Source: Bog-473 sp963817735 (GTDB lineage Bacteria; Actinomycetota; Acidimicrobiia; Acidimicrobiales; RAAP-2). Taken from it: a DNA stretch of 64,000 nucleotides. Positions 1 to 7,586 of the stretch are shown piece by piece (position 1 is the stretch's first letter; every line of letters starts with the position of its first letter). Below the pieces are notes generated by a model. It ran no database searches, was not told where the DNA came from, and worked only from the letters and a program-made list of their open reading frames with translations. The translations under genes and the position numbers were made by a program. The stretch covers positions 1 through 64,000 of the forward strand of contig CAWFPP010000006.1 of NCBI GenBank assembly GCA_963817735.1, given 5' to 3'.

Positions 1-252
1 CAACGAGACGGGATTTCGCCAAAGTGGTTTCGGCTGCGGCCTGGCCAAGGAATGGTCGACTGATCCAATGGCGGAATAGTTGGGCCAAACCGGATCGGTA
101 GCAACCGGTGCGCTTGTGGTCAGCCCGCTTCCCAGCGGAGCAGTTTGAGGGACAGGTTGTGTGGGCTCTGCTGAGGCAGTCGGCGCACCGCAGTGCTTAC
201 AAAAGCGCCCTCCGGGGTTGACTGCGCCGCCACAGCTGTTGCAAGTCGCCAC
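1..252 (-). CDS. Zinc-ribbon protein, N-terminal part (runs off the left edge)
   Basis: The gene reads leftward from a GTG at 252, and 84 codons are visible before the window ends. The N-terminus is a compact zinc ribbon: Cys4, Cys7, Cys18 and Cys21 in the arrangement CNSCGG, ten residues, FCKHCG. A linker rich in Ala, Pro, Thr and Ser follows (about residues 23-60). In many bacterial proteins such a ribbon plus flexible linker precedes membrane helices or a sensory domain, but that part lies outside the window. A longer frame over the same bases (120-311) encodes no recognisable motif and is a shadow. I see no clear Shine-Dalgarno before the GTG, so the start is chosen from where the zinc ribbon begins. 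The function is unknown. Confidence 0.6.
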   Translation of the reverse strand, partial: MATCNSCGGAVNPGGRFCKHCGAPTASAEPTQPVPQTAPLGSGLTTSAPVATDPVWPNYSAIGSVDHSLARPQPKPLWRNPVSL

Positions 253-354
253 GGAGCGGAGGTTATCGTGGCTAAATGCCAGTTGCCACTGGGAATTCTG
301 CCGAATACCATGAAGCCCTACGGAGAAAGTTGACGCGGCAGCGGTTCGTTTGAA

Positions 355-1128
355 TTGGCAGTGACCCCGGCGAAGGGGCAGTTCAGGCTGGACCCACGCA
401 GCAGGGATAGGGAATGTGGTGATGGTCAGGGCGGGCCTGAAGGGGACCGCAAGGGCATCTCGCGCCCCCTGTCGGTGCTTTGGGCACTCGTCCCCCTACT
501 GACCCTTGGCTGGGGGGCGTGGTTGTCCTTCACCTACGCCGCCATTCGGCTTCGTGACGGCGTGCTCGGGGCGTGGGCCGGGGTCTATTTCGTTTTGGGT
601 CTGACTTCCGTGACCTTGGTCGCTTCGAGCAATAGCCAGGGAGATTGGGAGGCATATGTCGGAACCGTGCTCGCACTCATCCTTGTCGCGGCTGGCTCGG
701 CCCACGCGTTTGCCATCAGGAAGCGCCTGACTGATTCAGAAAGCCCCCGGCGGTACACAACGGGCTCGGTGTCTCAGCAGGAACGGGCGCTGGCCGAGGC
801 GAAAACTGAGATAGAACGTCGCCGCGAGGCACGCCAGATCATGAAAGCTGATCCCGAGTTGGCTTGGCAATTGCGAATCGGCCGTCCCGATCTCCCTCGT
901 CAGTACCAAGATGGAGGTTTGGTCGACGCCAATCACGCGCCTGCAACCGCATTGGCCGCGGTTCCGGGAATAAGCCCCACACTCGCAAACGAAATCGTCA
1001 CGACCCGGGGGAGCCTCGGTGGTTACCGTGACCTCAACGACATGTCGGTCACGTTGGGTGTTTCACCTCAGACGTTGGACATGGCTGGGACTTTTCTGAT
1101 TTTCCGCAAATTCGTCGTTCCTGATTGA
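355..1128 (+). CDS. Membrane protein with C-terminal helix-hairpin-helix domain
   Basis: This 257-residue protein starts at TTG 355; GTG 361 is an equal alternative. About three membrane helices occupy residues 40-62, 70-88 and 99-118. A charged, coiled-coil-like stretch follows (AEAKTEIERRREARQ). The C-terminal third starts with LRIGRPDLPRQYQDGGLVD and continues into a ComEA-like helix-hairpin-helix (LAAVPGISPTLANEIVTTRG). This 'ELRIGRPDLPR...GGLVDVNH' plus HhH layout recurs in actinobacterial membrane proteins of unknown function. HhH motifs usually contact nucleic acid backbones or protein partners, but no DNA role is shown here. The stop at 1128 lies 12 nt before the amidase start, so the two may share a transcript. 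Confidence 0.7.
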   Translation: MAVTPAKGQFRLDPRSRDRECGDGQGGPEGDRKGISRPLSVLWALVPLLTLGWGAWLSFTYAAIRLRDGVLGAWAGVYFVLGLTSVTLVASSNSQGDWEAYVGTVLALILVAAGSAHAFAIRKRLTDSESPRRYTTGSVSQQERALAEAKTEIERRREARQIMKADPELAWQLRIGRPDLPRQYQDGGLVDANHAPATALAAVPGISPTLANEIVTTRGSLGGYRDLNDMSVTLGVSPQTLDMAGTFLIFRKFVVPD

Positions 1129-1140
1129 CTCCAAATTCTC

Positions 1141-2070
1141 ATGCAGAGTCAAATCTGTCGCGTTCGGCCGCTGCTTGTCGCCGGTGCGATCGTGGCTTTG
1201 ATGCCGATCCTTGCCTCACGCCGTTCCGCCCCGAGCGCTCCGGTCCCATCGGCCGGGAGGGGAGCACAAACATCCAGGTTTCGACCACACGGACTCCTGC
1301 GGTACAACTCCCGAGTACGACTGCGGTGTCGGCACCGACCAATGGAATTGCAATTCCCGCGGGCAGACCGCTTGCCACAAAAGTTGTGGGGATCGACCCA
1401 GGTCACAGCGGCTTGAACTACACCGATCCGGCCTACGTCAACCAGCAGATTTTCAACGGCCGTACAGAAGAAGACTGCGACACAACCGGAACTGAGACCG
1501 CCGGCGGGTACACCGAAGCTCAGTTCAAGTTCAACGTGGCCCAGTTCCTCGTCACGGATCTCCAAGGGGGAACCCGAGTGGTCCTGACAAGATCGAGTAA
1601 CGATGGAGTCGGTCCATGTGTCGATCAAAGAGCCCAGATCATGAACAACGCGCACGCCGACGTCGCCATTGATATCCATGCAGACGGCGGTCCAGTGGGC
1701 GGGAGGGGGTTTGCGGTTCTCGAACCAGTCGCAGACGGTCCCAACGATTCAGTGATCGCGTCTTCGGAAGCTTTTGGAGCGGATGTACGGGACATATTTT
1801 CTTGGCCGTCACTGGGATGCCGGTCAGTTCCCTATGACGGTATCGATGGGGTCACCGGATCGAGATGACCTCGCAGGCCTCAATCTCACGACAGTGCCAA
1901 AGGTCCTGATCGAGTGCGGAAACATGCAGAACACAACAGACCGCGAGCCTGTTCACCAGCTCATCGTTTCAACAGGAGGCCGCACTCACGCTGGCTTTTG
2001 GCAATTACGAAGTTCCTCAGCTGAACTGCGACACCCCGGTGCCGCTTCCAGCGTATCTTTGCGTCGGTAG
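1141..2070 (+). pseudogene. N-acetylmuramoyl-L-alanine amidase (Amidase_3, Rv3717-like), frameshifted
   Basis: The pieces of a secreted peptidoglycan amidase are spread over three frames. A signal peptide begins at ATG 1141 (MQSQICRVRPLLVAGAIVAL). The frame shifts near 1255 into the catalytic core: VVGIDPGHSG with the first zinc His, GGYTEAQF with the zinc Glu, and DIHADGGP with the second His. Further shifts near 1799, 1832 and 1860 precede DDLAGLNLTTVPKVLIECGN with the catalytic Glu. Another near 1960 leads to FQQEAALTLAFGNYE, the last family motif. In this family the enzyme removes stem peptides from muramic acid and lacks a cell-wall-binding domain. The exact 3' end is unclear because the IS element and an opposing gene remnant follow. 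All lesions are indels, so sequence error is possible. Confidence 0.7.
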
Positions 2071-2236
2071 TTCCTTGCCCAGCTTTGTCCGCCATCCCTT
2101 GCGTAGAAGACCTCCGCACCTGTTGAGTTGTCGTTCCCATATCCGCTCATCACCCCGCTTGCGCCGACCACGATGCAATTACTGGTTGACGGACATGAGA
2201 CGTCGTCAAGGTTCGCCTGACCGGGTCCCCGTGAAC
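2071..2236 (-). pseudogene. Remnant of a 'CPSTSNC' repeat (BNR/Ycf48-like) secreted protein
   Basis: Reading leftward from the IS boundary, the minus strand encodes LDDVSCPSTSNCIVVGASG and then EVFYARDGGQSW. These are typical units of long actinobacterial secreted proteins in which 'SCPS..C.AVG' alternates with Asp-box/BNR-like 'T.DGG..W' motifs. The fragment has no start and ends about where the broken amidase ends. The IS3 element apparently inserted into this gene. No matching continuation is visible right of the element, so the 5' part was lost or rearranged. Confidence 0.45.
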
Positions 2237-2257
2237 TGATCCACCTGCTGTGCGAGT
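2237..2257 (+). repeat. Left terminal inverted repeat of the IS3 element
   Basis: The sequence begins TGATCCACCTGCTGTGCGAG. Its reverse complement matches 3414-3434 with two mismatches. It marks the left boundary of the element. Confidence 0.85.
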
Positions 2258-2293
2258 CCGATGCCCCAAGATGGGGCAAGGAGGACCGCACAG

Positions 2294-2572
2294 ATGAAGA
2301 ACCGGCGACACACGCCCGAACAGGTGATCCGCAAGCTGGCCGAGGCCGACAAGCTCTTGGCCCAGGGCAAGACCATCGAGGAGGTGGCTCGGCACCTCGA
2401 GATCTCCGAGCAGACCTTCCATCGCTGGCGCAACCAGTACGGCGGCATGAAGGCCGACGACGCCAAGCGGCTCAAGGAGCTCGAGAAGGAGAACCAGCGT
2501 CTGAAGAAGATCGTGGCCGACCAGGCGCTCGACATCGACATGCTCAAGGAGTTGGCTGAGGGAAACTTCTGA
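2294..2572 (+). CDS. IS3 transposase OrfA (HTH/leucine zipper)
   Basis: This 92-residue protein starts at ATG 2294; an upstream in-frame ATG at 2261 lies close to the terminal repeat. The N-terminal half is a transposase_8 type helix-turn-helix (HTPEQVIRKLAEADKLLAQG, then EISEQTFHRWRNQYGG). The C-terminal half is a leucine-zipper-like helix (KRLKELEKENQRLKKIVADQ). In IS3 elements OrfA binds the terminal repeats and multimerises. It alone ends at TGA 2570-2572. Slippage at 2560-2566 joins it to OrfB to give the active OrfAB transposase. Confidence 0.9.
   Translation: MKNRRHTPEQVIRKLAEADKLLAQGKTIEEVARHLEISEQTFHRWRNQYGGMKADDAKRLKELEKENQRLKKIVADQALDIDMLKELAEGNF
2560..2566 (+). promoter_or_regulatory. 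Programmed -1 frameshift heptamer GGGAAAC
   Basis: The heptamer lies in the orfA frame as G GGA AAC, a canonical X XXY YYZ slippery site, two codons before the orfA stop. After slippage the ribosome reads CTT CTG ACC CCG GAC, which is the open orfB frame. The placement is what IS3 elements use to make the OrfAB fusion. Confidence 0.75.
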
Positions 2573-2607
2573 CCCCGGACCGTCGCCGGCGAGCTGTCGT
2601 CAAGCTC

Positions 2608-3423
2608 ATGGCCCGGCCCGGGGTCTCAGAGAGAAGGGCGTGTCGCGTGGTCGGCCAGGCCCGCTCCACCCAGCGCCTTCGTGCACCGGTCCCCGGCGAC
2701 GAAGAGCTCGCCCTGCGGGCCTTCTTGCGTGACTTCTCGCTGCGCCGCCCCCGCTGGGGTTGGCGACGCGCCGCCCGGGCGGCCCGAGACGCCGGCTGGA
2801 GGGTCAACGACAAGCGGATCCATCGGCTCTGGCGGGCAGAAGGCCTGCGTGTGCCCTACAGAAAGCGCAAGCGACCGCTGCGCGGCATCGGGGTGGCCGT
2901 CGGTGCCTTCTGCCCGATCCGGCCCAACGTGGTGTGGGCCCTCGACTTCCAGTTCGACCAGACCAGCGACGGGAGGAACCTCAAGCTCTTGAACGTCATC
3001 GACGAGTACAGCCGCGAGTGCCTGGCCATCGACGTCGAACGGGCCATCGACGCCGACGGCGTGGTGACCTGCCTCGAGCGCCTGGCTGCTGAACGCGGTG
3101 CCCCGGCCTACGTGCGCTTCGACCACGGGCCCGAGTTCATCGCCTACGCCGTGGCCGACTGGTGCCGCTTCAACGGGACCGACACCGTCTTCATCGATCC
3201 GGGCAGCCCATGGCAGAACGGCTGGATCGAATCGTTCAACGGTCGCCTACGCGACGAGTACCTCAACGGCCAGCGCTTCGACTCCCTGCTCGAGGCCAAG
3301 GTGCTTCTCGAGGACTGGCGCATCGACTACAACATCAACAGGCCGCACAGCGCGCACGGCTGGCTCACCCCGGTCGAGTTCGTCGAGGCCTGGCTCCACC
3401 GACAACAGCTCACACTCGCATAG
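2608..3423 (+). CDS. IS3 transposase OrfB (rve/DDE integrase domain)
   Basis: This is 271 residues from ATG 2608, but the frame is open back to the slippery site and the working product is the OrfAB fusion. An N-terminal HTH_21-like region (RWGWRRAARAARDAGWRVND) precedes the retroviral-type integrase core. The acidic triad is visible as ALDFQFD, RFDHGPEF and WIESFNGRLRDEY; the middle motif has FDHG where SDNG is usual. The stop TAG at 3421 lies inside the right inverted repeat. The catalytic domain is complete, so the element may still be active if the ends are functional. Confidence 0.9.
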   Translation: MARPGVSERRACRVVGQARSTQRLRAPVPGDEELALRAFLRDFSLRRPRWGWRRAARAARDAGWRVNDKRIHRLWRAEGLRVPYRKRKRPLRGIGVAVGAFCPIRPNVVWALDFQFDQTSDGRNLKLLNVIDEYSRECLAIDVERAIDADGVVTCLERLAAERGAPAYVRFDHGPEFIAYAVADWCRFNGTDTVFIDPGSPWQNGWIESFNGRLRDEYLNGQRFDSLLEAKVLLEDWRIDYNINRPHSAHGWLTPVEFVEAWLHRQQLTLA

Positions 3424-3716
3424 CGGGTGGATCAACTATCGGGATCCCCTCACATCGACTACAACATGAACAGGCCCCACAGCGCGCACGGCTGGCTCAC
3501 CCCGGTCGAGTTCGTCGAGGCCTGGCTCCACCGACAACAGATCACACTCGCATAGCGGGTGGATCAACTATCGGGATCCCCTCACATCGACTACAACATG
3601 AACAGGCCCCACAGCGCGCACGGCTGGCTCACCCCGGTCGAGTTCGTCGGGGCCTGGCTCCACCGACAACAGCTCACACTCGCATAGCGGGTGGATCAAC
3701 TATCGGGATCCCCTCA
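3321..3716 (+). repeat. Three tandem copies of a 132-bp unit spanning the IS right end
   Basis: Units begin at 3321, 3453 and 3585, each opening with CATCGACTACAACAT and closing with GGGATCCCCTCA. Each holds the last 34 codons of orfB, the right inverted repeat and 18 bp of flanking DNA. Copies 2 and 3 share differences from copy 1 (ATGAACAGGCCCCAC against ATCAACAGGCCGCAC). Copy 2 has a private CAGATC and copy 3 a private GTCGGGG. The right terminal repeat is therefore present three times. Confidence 0.9.
3414..3434 (+). repeat. Right terminal inverted repeat of the IS3 element (first copy)
   Basis: ACTCGCATAGCGGGTGGATC plus a final A is the complement of the left end with two mismatches. 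Identical copies end at 3566 and 3698 within the tandem repeats. Confidence 0.8.
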
Positions 3717-4120
3717 CGGGCACCGAGGCCGCCGAGAGGGCCGCAAGCGTGGCCTTCAATATTTCTTCCGGTTCCATGGACACCCCACCCAGGCTTGTAC
3801 AAGAAACCGGAAAATACCTGATTCAGGCCCGTTAGTCGCGGATACCCAACAAAGATCCGTCATGCGGCAACCTCCAGGGCGAAGGGCAGCTCCAGCCGTC
3901 GGTCCCATTCTGAATAGGCCGCATCTTTCACCCTGTCCGGAACCCCGCCCACGAACGCCCAGGAGGCCCCGGGTCCGAATGTGCCGCATCTCCTCCGAGA
4001 TCGCGTCGACTGGCACCCTGGAGGATCACTTTGATCGCCCCCGCCCCTGCGAGTGCGCCCCCTTCGGATCTGGCGCTCAATATTCATATGTCCCGATGCC
4101 ATTGGTCCAACGACAGACTC
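3717..4120. other. Gene-poor stretch right of the IS element
   Basis: No convincing gene is seen. A minus-strand open frame (3860-4102, 80 codons) ends in RVKDAAYSEWDRRLELPFAL followed by three residues and a stop. This faintly resembles the start of an ion-channel or transporter gene, but it is too short and lacks a motif to call. A second minus-strand frame starts near 3778 (MEPEEILKATLAALS) and runs into the repeat array. Both may be remnants of the gene interrupted by the insertion. Confidence 0.4.
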
Positions 4121-5314
4121 TTAGGATTTCGACGCAACGTCCAGACGGCTTAGAGTTGCCAAAGCATCTTCAAGCGTTCGCGCGATTTTGTCCTTGTTGC
4201 ACAAAAAGTGTTCAACTTGAAGATTGACCACGACAGCTTCGTTGTCTCCGCTCATACGTGTATCAAGCCGTAGGCCGACAACAGGTTTTTTCATGGCCGC
4301 CGCGTACCCGATCTCGGAAGCAGTTCCACTATCAACGTCACTGCCGTCCAAAACCGCGAGAACAGCTGAAGCCTGATCAATGAGAGCGACATTCTGTTTC
4401 CCAAGTTCACGATCCACCCCGAGAAGCCTCCTCTTTCGAAGCGCCGCCCCCGGCTTCTGATTGAGAACGTAATGCTGTAGGCAGTCAACTTTCCACGGAT
4501 CGAGCACCTTCCAGCCTTGGTTGGTTGCTGCGTTCACGATCCGTCTATGAAAATCAGTTGTAGCCTCACTAAACCCTAGAGGCCCGGCTAAGTAGACCGA
4601 CCCGCGTTCACCATAATCAGTCGCTGCCGGCTTCGGATTCTTGGCCGTGATGTGCTTTGCCCATCGGTCCTTGGCCGCCCTTCGTTCAACAATTTCTCGC
4701 ACATTTGCCGCAACAAGGACGATGCCGAGGGTAAGCAGGTTTACCCACGCATTGTGCCACTTGTGGAACAGAAGTACGTAAAACGGAAGTACCAACAGGG
4801 GCCACCAGTGCGACCACTTAGCGAGGAAGCTCCATCCTTTGGGTTCATACTCGACGTTCCAGTGGTGGCGTACCAAGGAGAAGGAAATGAGATCGAGGAT
4901 ATTGATTGCCAAGATGGTGAAAAGGAACGCCCAGAGGCTGTGCAGTGGGTGATAATAGAGATCGAGTGCTTCAACGAGAAGAACCGCAAAGAGGGCAGCT
5001 ATCAGGAGATCAATTCCGAACCGAAGTTCTTCGGAGGCCGTTTGAGGTTTTATGCTGCTCTCCCACCGCACGTCATAGGGCGTACGGACAATGTTCAAAC
5101 TCAGTCGAAGGTACTGCCATGCCGCAGCCGTGAAGGTGGCGAGGAGCGCAACCGCGGCAACCCCACAATCACCTCGGCTCGGGTCGAGGAGGACGCTGTG
5201 GTTGGTAATGATCGTCTGGCCCAGTACCAATGCATAGAAGACGCCAACAATGCGTACGAGATCAGCTGACTGCGCTTCCTGGTCGGGTGGGATTGGAGGT
5301 TCTTTTAGTTCCAT
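4121..5314 (-). CDS. Six-helix membrane protein with C-terminal nucleoside 2-deoxyribosyltransferase-like domain
   Basis: The protein has 397 residues. Hydrophobic helices lie near 21-40, 50-68, 98-120, 122-145, 165-184 and 187-205. A basic linker follows, then a domain from about 237 with the signatures of the nucleoside 2-deoxyribosyltransferase fold (PF05014 type): SVYLAGPLGFSEATTDFH, LAVLDGSDVDSGTASEIGYA with the expected catalytic Glu334, and a basic KKPVVGLRLDTR strand. The family cleaves N-glycosidic bonds of deoxynucleosides, and relatives in conflict systems attack nucleotides or NAD. A membrane anchor on this domain is unusual. The gene is intact, stands alone, and is visibly poorer in GC than the flanking transporter locus, which suggests acquisition. 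Substrate and role are unknown; a defence effector is my inference. Confidence 0.75.
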   Translation of the reverse strand: MELKEPPIPPDQEAQSADLVRIVGVFYALVLGQTIITNHSVLLDPSRGDCGVAAVALLATFTAAAWQYLRLSLNIVRTPYDVRWESSIKPQTASEELRFGIDLLIAALFAVLLVEALDLYYHPLHSLWAFLFTILAINILDLISFSLVRHHWNVEYEPKGWSFLAKWSHWWPLLVLPFYVLLFHKWHNAWVNLLTLGIVLVAANVREIVERRAAKDRWAKHITAKNPKPAATDYGERGSVYLAGPLGFSEATTDFHRRIVNAATNQGWKVLDPWKVDCLQHYVLNQKPGAALRKRRLLGVDRELGKQNVALIDQASAVLAVLDGSDVDSGTASEIGYAAAMKKPVVGLRLDTRMSGDNEAVVVNLQVEHFLCNKDKIARTLEDALATLSRLDVASKS

Positions 5315-5554
5315 CCCGGCAGGCTAGACAGGCCGTGGCCCTGAGGAATAGCCCTACCAACCGCCCAATTGCGCCCGGCGCAAAAACCTTTGTCGACCGC
5401 AGTGTCTCGTGGGAGCAAGGACTCCTCCGAGCGTGACGGGGTCAAGTCTCAATGGGTTCCGGCCTTGAAGCCTGCACGTTCAAGAGCGTCGGGACCGCTG
5501 AATCGTAGCTGGACAGGTCGAGCAGGGCGGTACATATTGATCTTTCCTCCGCGA

Positions 5555-7120
5555 TCAGCCCGGGACCGACACCACCCAGTAGTTCAAGACCCCACCGACG
5601 TAGGGGATGTTCTGAAGGTTCGTCACGTCCTTGGCCGCCCCGGTCACGTTCGGCGAGTAGTCGACGTACACCGAGAGGGCGTTCTTGATGACGAAGTCCT
5701 GAGCCTGGCGTCCAGAGGCTCTTGAGCTTGGTGCTGCTCGGTGGGAGCGCCTCGATCTCCTTGGTCAGGGAGTTGAGGGTGGGGTTGTTGTAGTTGCACA
5801 GGTCGCCCACGTCGCCAGGGATGTACTGCGTGGTGATCTTTTCGATTCCGGGCAGACCCTCCGGGTTGAGTCCCATCTGGGCCTTGTTGTCGGTGTACAG
5901 GTCGGTCACGTAGTTCGAGCTCTGGACGATCTGGACTGAACGCCGATCTGCTTCCATTCCTCTTGGAGCACCGTGGCCAGCTGATCCGTGGCGGCTTCGG
6001 GCAGAGCCATGATGCTGGTGGAGAAGCCGTGGGGGTATCCCGCCTGCGCCAGAAGCTGACTTGGCCTTCTTCACGTTGTAGGCGTAGATGTTGGTCAGCG
6101 AGGTGTCGTAGAAGTTCGACGAGGACGGGAAGATGCTCCAGGCCGGCTCGCCCTTGCCGTAGAGGAGCGCGTTGTTGATGGCCGTCCGGTTGGTGGCGAA
6201 GTTGAGGGCCTGACGGACCTTGACGTTGGCCAGCGGTCCCGAGGACTTGCAGATGGGAACGAAGAAGTAGCTGGCGTCGGGGAACTGCGAGCTGGACTGG
6301 AGGTTGCGTCTGGGCCTTCAAGGCCGGGATGTCGTTGTCGGGGATGCCCTCGACCTGGACCAGCCCCGACTCGAGAGAGTTGAGCTGCTGGGGCCCGGTG
6401 GGAACGTTGACGAAGGTGATGCCCGTGAGGTGGATGGCACTGGCGTCCCAGTAGTGCGGGTTCTTCACCAGGACGATCTTTTCGCCCTGGACATAGCTCT
6501 TCAGGATGAACGGGCCGGCGCCGACCACGTTCTCGTTCGGGTTGGCCGAAGCCGGAGCCCGTCGGGCAGGGCCATGAAGGACTCCTGGTCGGCCAGGAGC
6601 GGATAGAAGGTGCTGGCCACCGGCTGGGAGAAGTTCATCACCAACGAGTCGGTCCCGGTGACGTCGATGGAGGAGATGTCGGACATGGACTGGTCCCAGA
6701 CCCCAGAGTGCGGGTTGGTCAGGTTGCGCTCGAATCCGGCCTTGACGGCGGCCGCGTTGAGGGGGGTGCCGTTGGAGTAGACGAGTCCGGGACGGAGGTG
6801 ATGACGAGGGTGCTGGGGTTGGCCACCGTGGCGGCGGAAGCCAGGTCGGGGACATAGGACCCACTGGTCGTCTCGCGGAGGAGCCCGGCGTAGATGGGCC
6901 AGTCGTAGGCGAAGCAGCAGGCCGAGCTGGTGAACTGGGTGGGATCGAACTCGATGGGGTTGATGGCCTCGGACAGGTCGTAGCCCGTGGTCAGGTCGCC
7001 GTACTTGCCGCCCGAAGCGGCTCCGGCGGTGGCGCTCCCGGCCACCAGCACCTGGGCACTCAGCATCAGGCCGACGGCCATCACGGCCATGGCGACGCGT
7101 CCGGGCCGCCAGTTCCCCAC
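5555..7120 (-). pseudogene. Peptide ABC transporter substrate-binding protein (SBP_bac_5), multiply frameshifted
   Basis: A secreted DppA/OppA-type binding protein can be pieced together from GTG 7120 to the stop at 5555. A signal peptide (RVAMAVMAVGLMLSAQVLVAG) leads into KYGDLTTGYDLSEAINPIEF. Later pieces include LRPGLVYSNGTPLNAAAVK, ENVVGAGPFILKSYVQGE, NVKVRQALNFATNRTAIN and LLAQAGYPHGF, and the end reads VGGVLNYWVVSVPG. Frame changes occur near 6795, 6555, 6305, 6055, 5945 and 5710, each a one-base indel with good coding sequence on both sides. It is transcribed away from the permease and ATPase genes. As written it gives no functional protein. Recent decay and sequencing error are both possible. 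Confidence 0.8.
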
Positions 7121-7380
7121 TTGATCTTCATCGAGTTCAGCTCAACTTTCTGATTCGGCCGCGGGTGCAACAAGCCAATTGTGTGATGACGAGGAAGGAG
7201 GGCGCCGCCGTCGGACCCATGGCGGTCAGCGGGCTGCGATGACACCGGCATGGGCGCGCCCGTCCGCGCGGGACGTGACCGCCTCGAATGCGTCAAACAA
7301 GCTTCCCCCATTCTGCCGCGCTGCCTCGCCTGGCCACGAATGACAACGCCTTGTCAGCCCGACGCGGCTCTACCTCGTTG

Positions 7381-7425
7381 CCGGTCAGCTTGACCGGATG
7401 TCACACGATTGTCCAGCGTGTGACA
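7381..7425. promoter_or_regulatory. Two inverted repeats between divergent transporter genes (candidate operator)
   Basis: CCGGTCA (7381-7387) faces TGACCGG (7391-7397) across 3 nt. TGTCACAC (7399-7406) faces GTGTGACA (7418-7425) across 11 nt. They lie in the 466-bp gap between the divergent binding-protein gene and dppB, which otherwise holds nothing recognisable. Position and symmetry suggest a repressor site; no regulator gene is adjacent. Confidence 0.4.
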
Positions 7426-7586
7426 TGAAAAAGAAATATCCTCGGCATGCATCCGTGAGCCTCGGGCCTCCGTCGGGCGGAGCCGATTGCTCTCGTCCAC
7501 GAGACCCGGCCCTAGGATGCGCGACGCTGCCACATCGGCAGGGCGGTCAGGCGGTAGCGACAGCGAAGGGCTGCTGGGGGAGTCGA

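Larger units (their letters stand above)
2237..3434 (+). mobile_element. IS3-family insertion sequence
   Basis: The element is about 1.2 kb with 21-bp imperfect terminal inverted repeats at 2237-2257 and 3414-3434. Both ends follow the TG...CA rule and share TGATCCACC(T/C)GCT(G/A)TGCGAGT. It carries the usual two overlapping transposase frames, orfA and orfB, with a -1 frameshift site between them. The OrfB sequence (ERRACRVVG near its N-terminus) resembles the IS407 subgroup. No matching target duplication is visible (left flank GAAC, right flank ACTA). That fits a rearrangement at the right end, where the last 132 bp are triplicated. Confidence 0.85.

Noticed and set aside
2233..3438. Target-site duplication for the IS3 element
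   Set aside because: The left flank (GAAC) and right flank (ACTA) do not match, and the later tandem copies have the same right flank.
3860..4102. 80-codon minus-strand frame resembling the start of an ion channel
   Set aside because: The similarity is a short run of plausible residues only, the frame stops before any membrane helix, and no ribosome site is visible.
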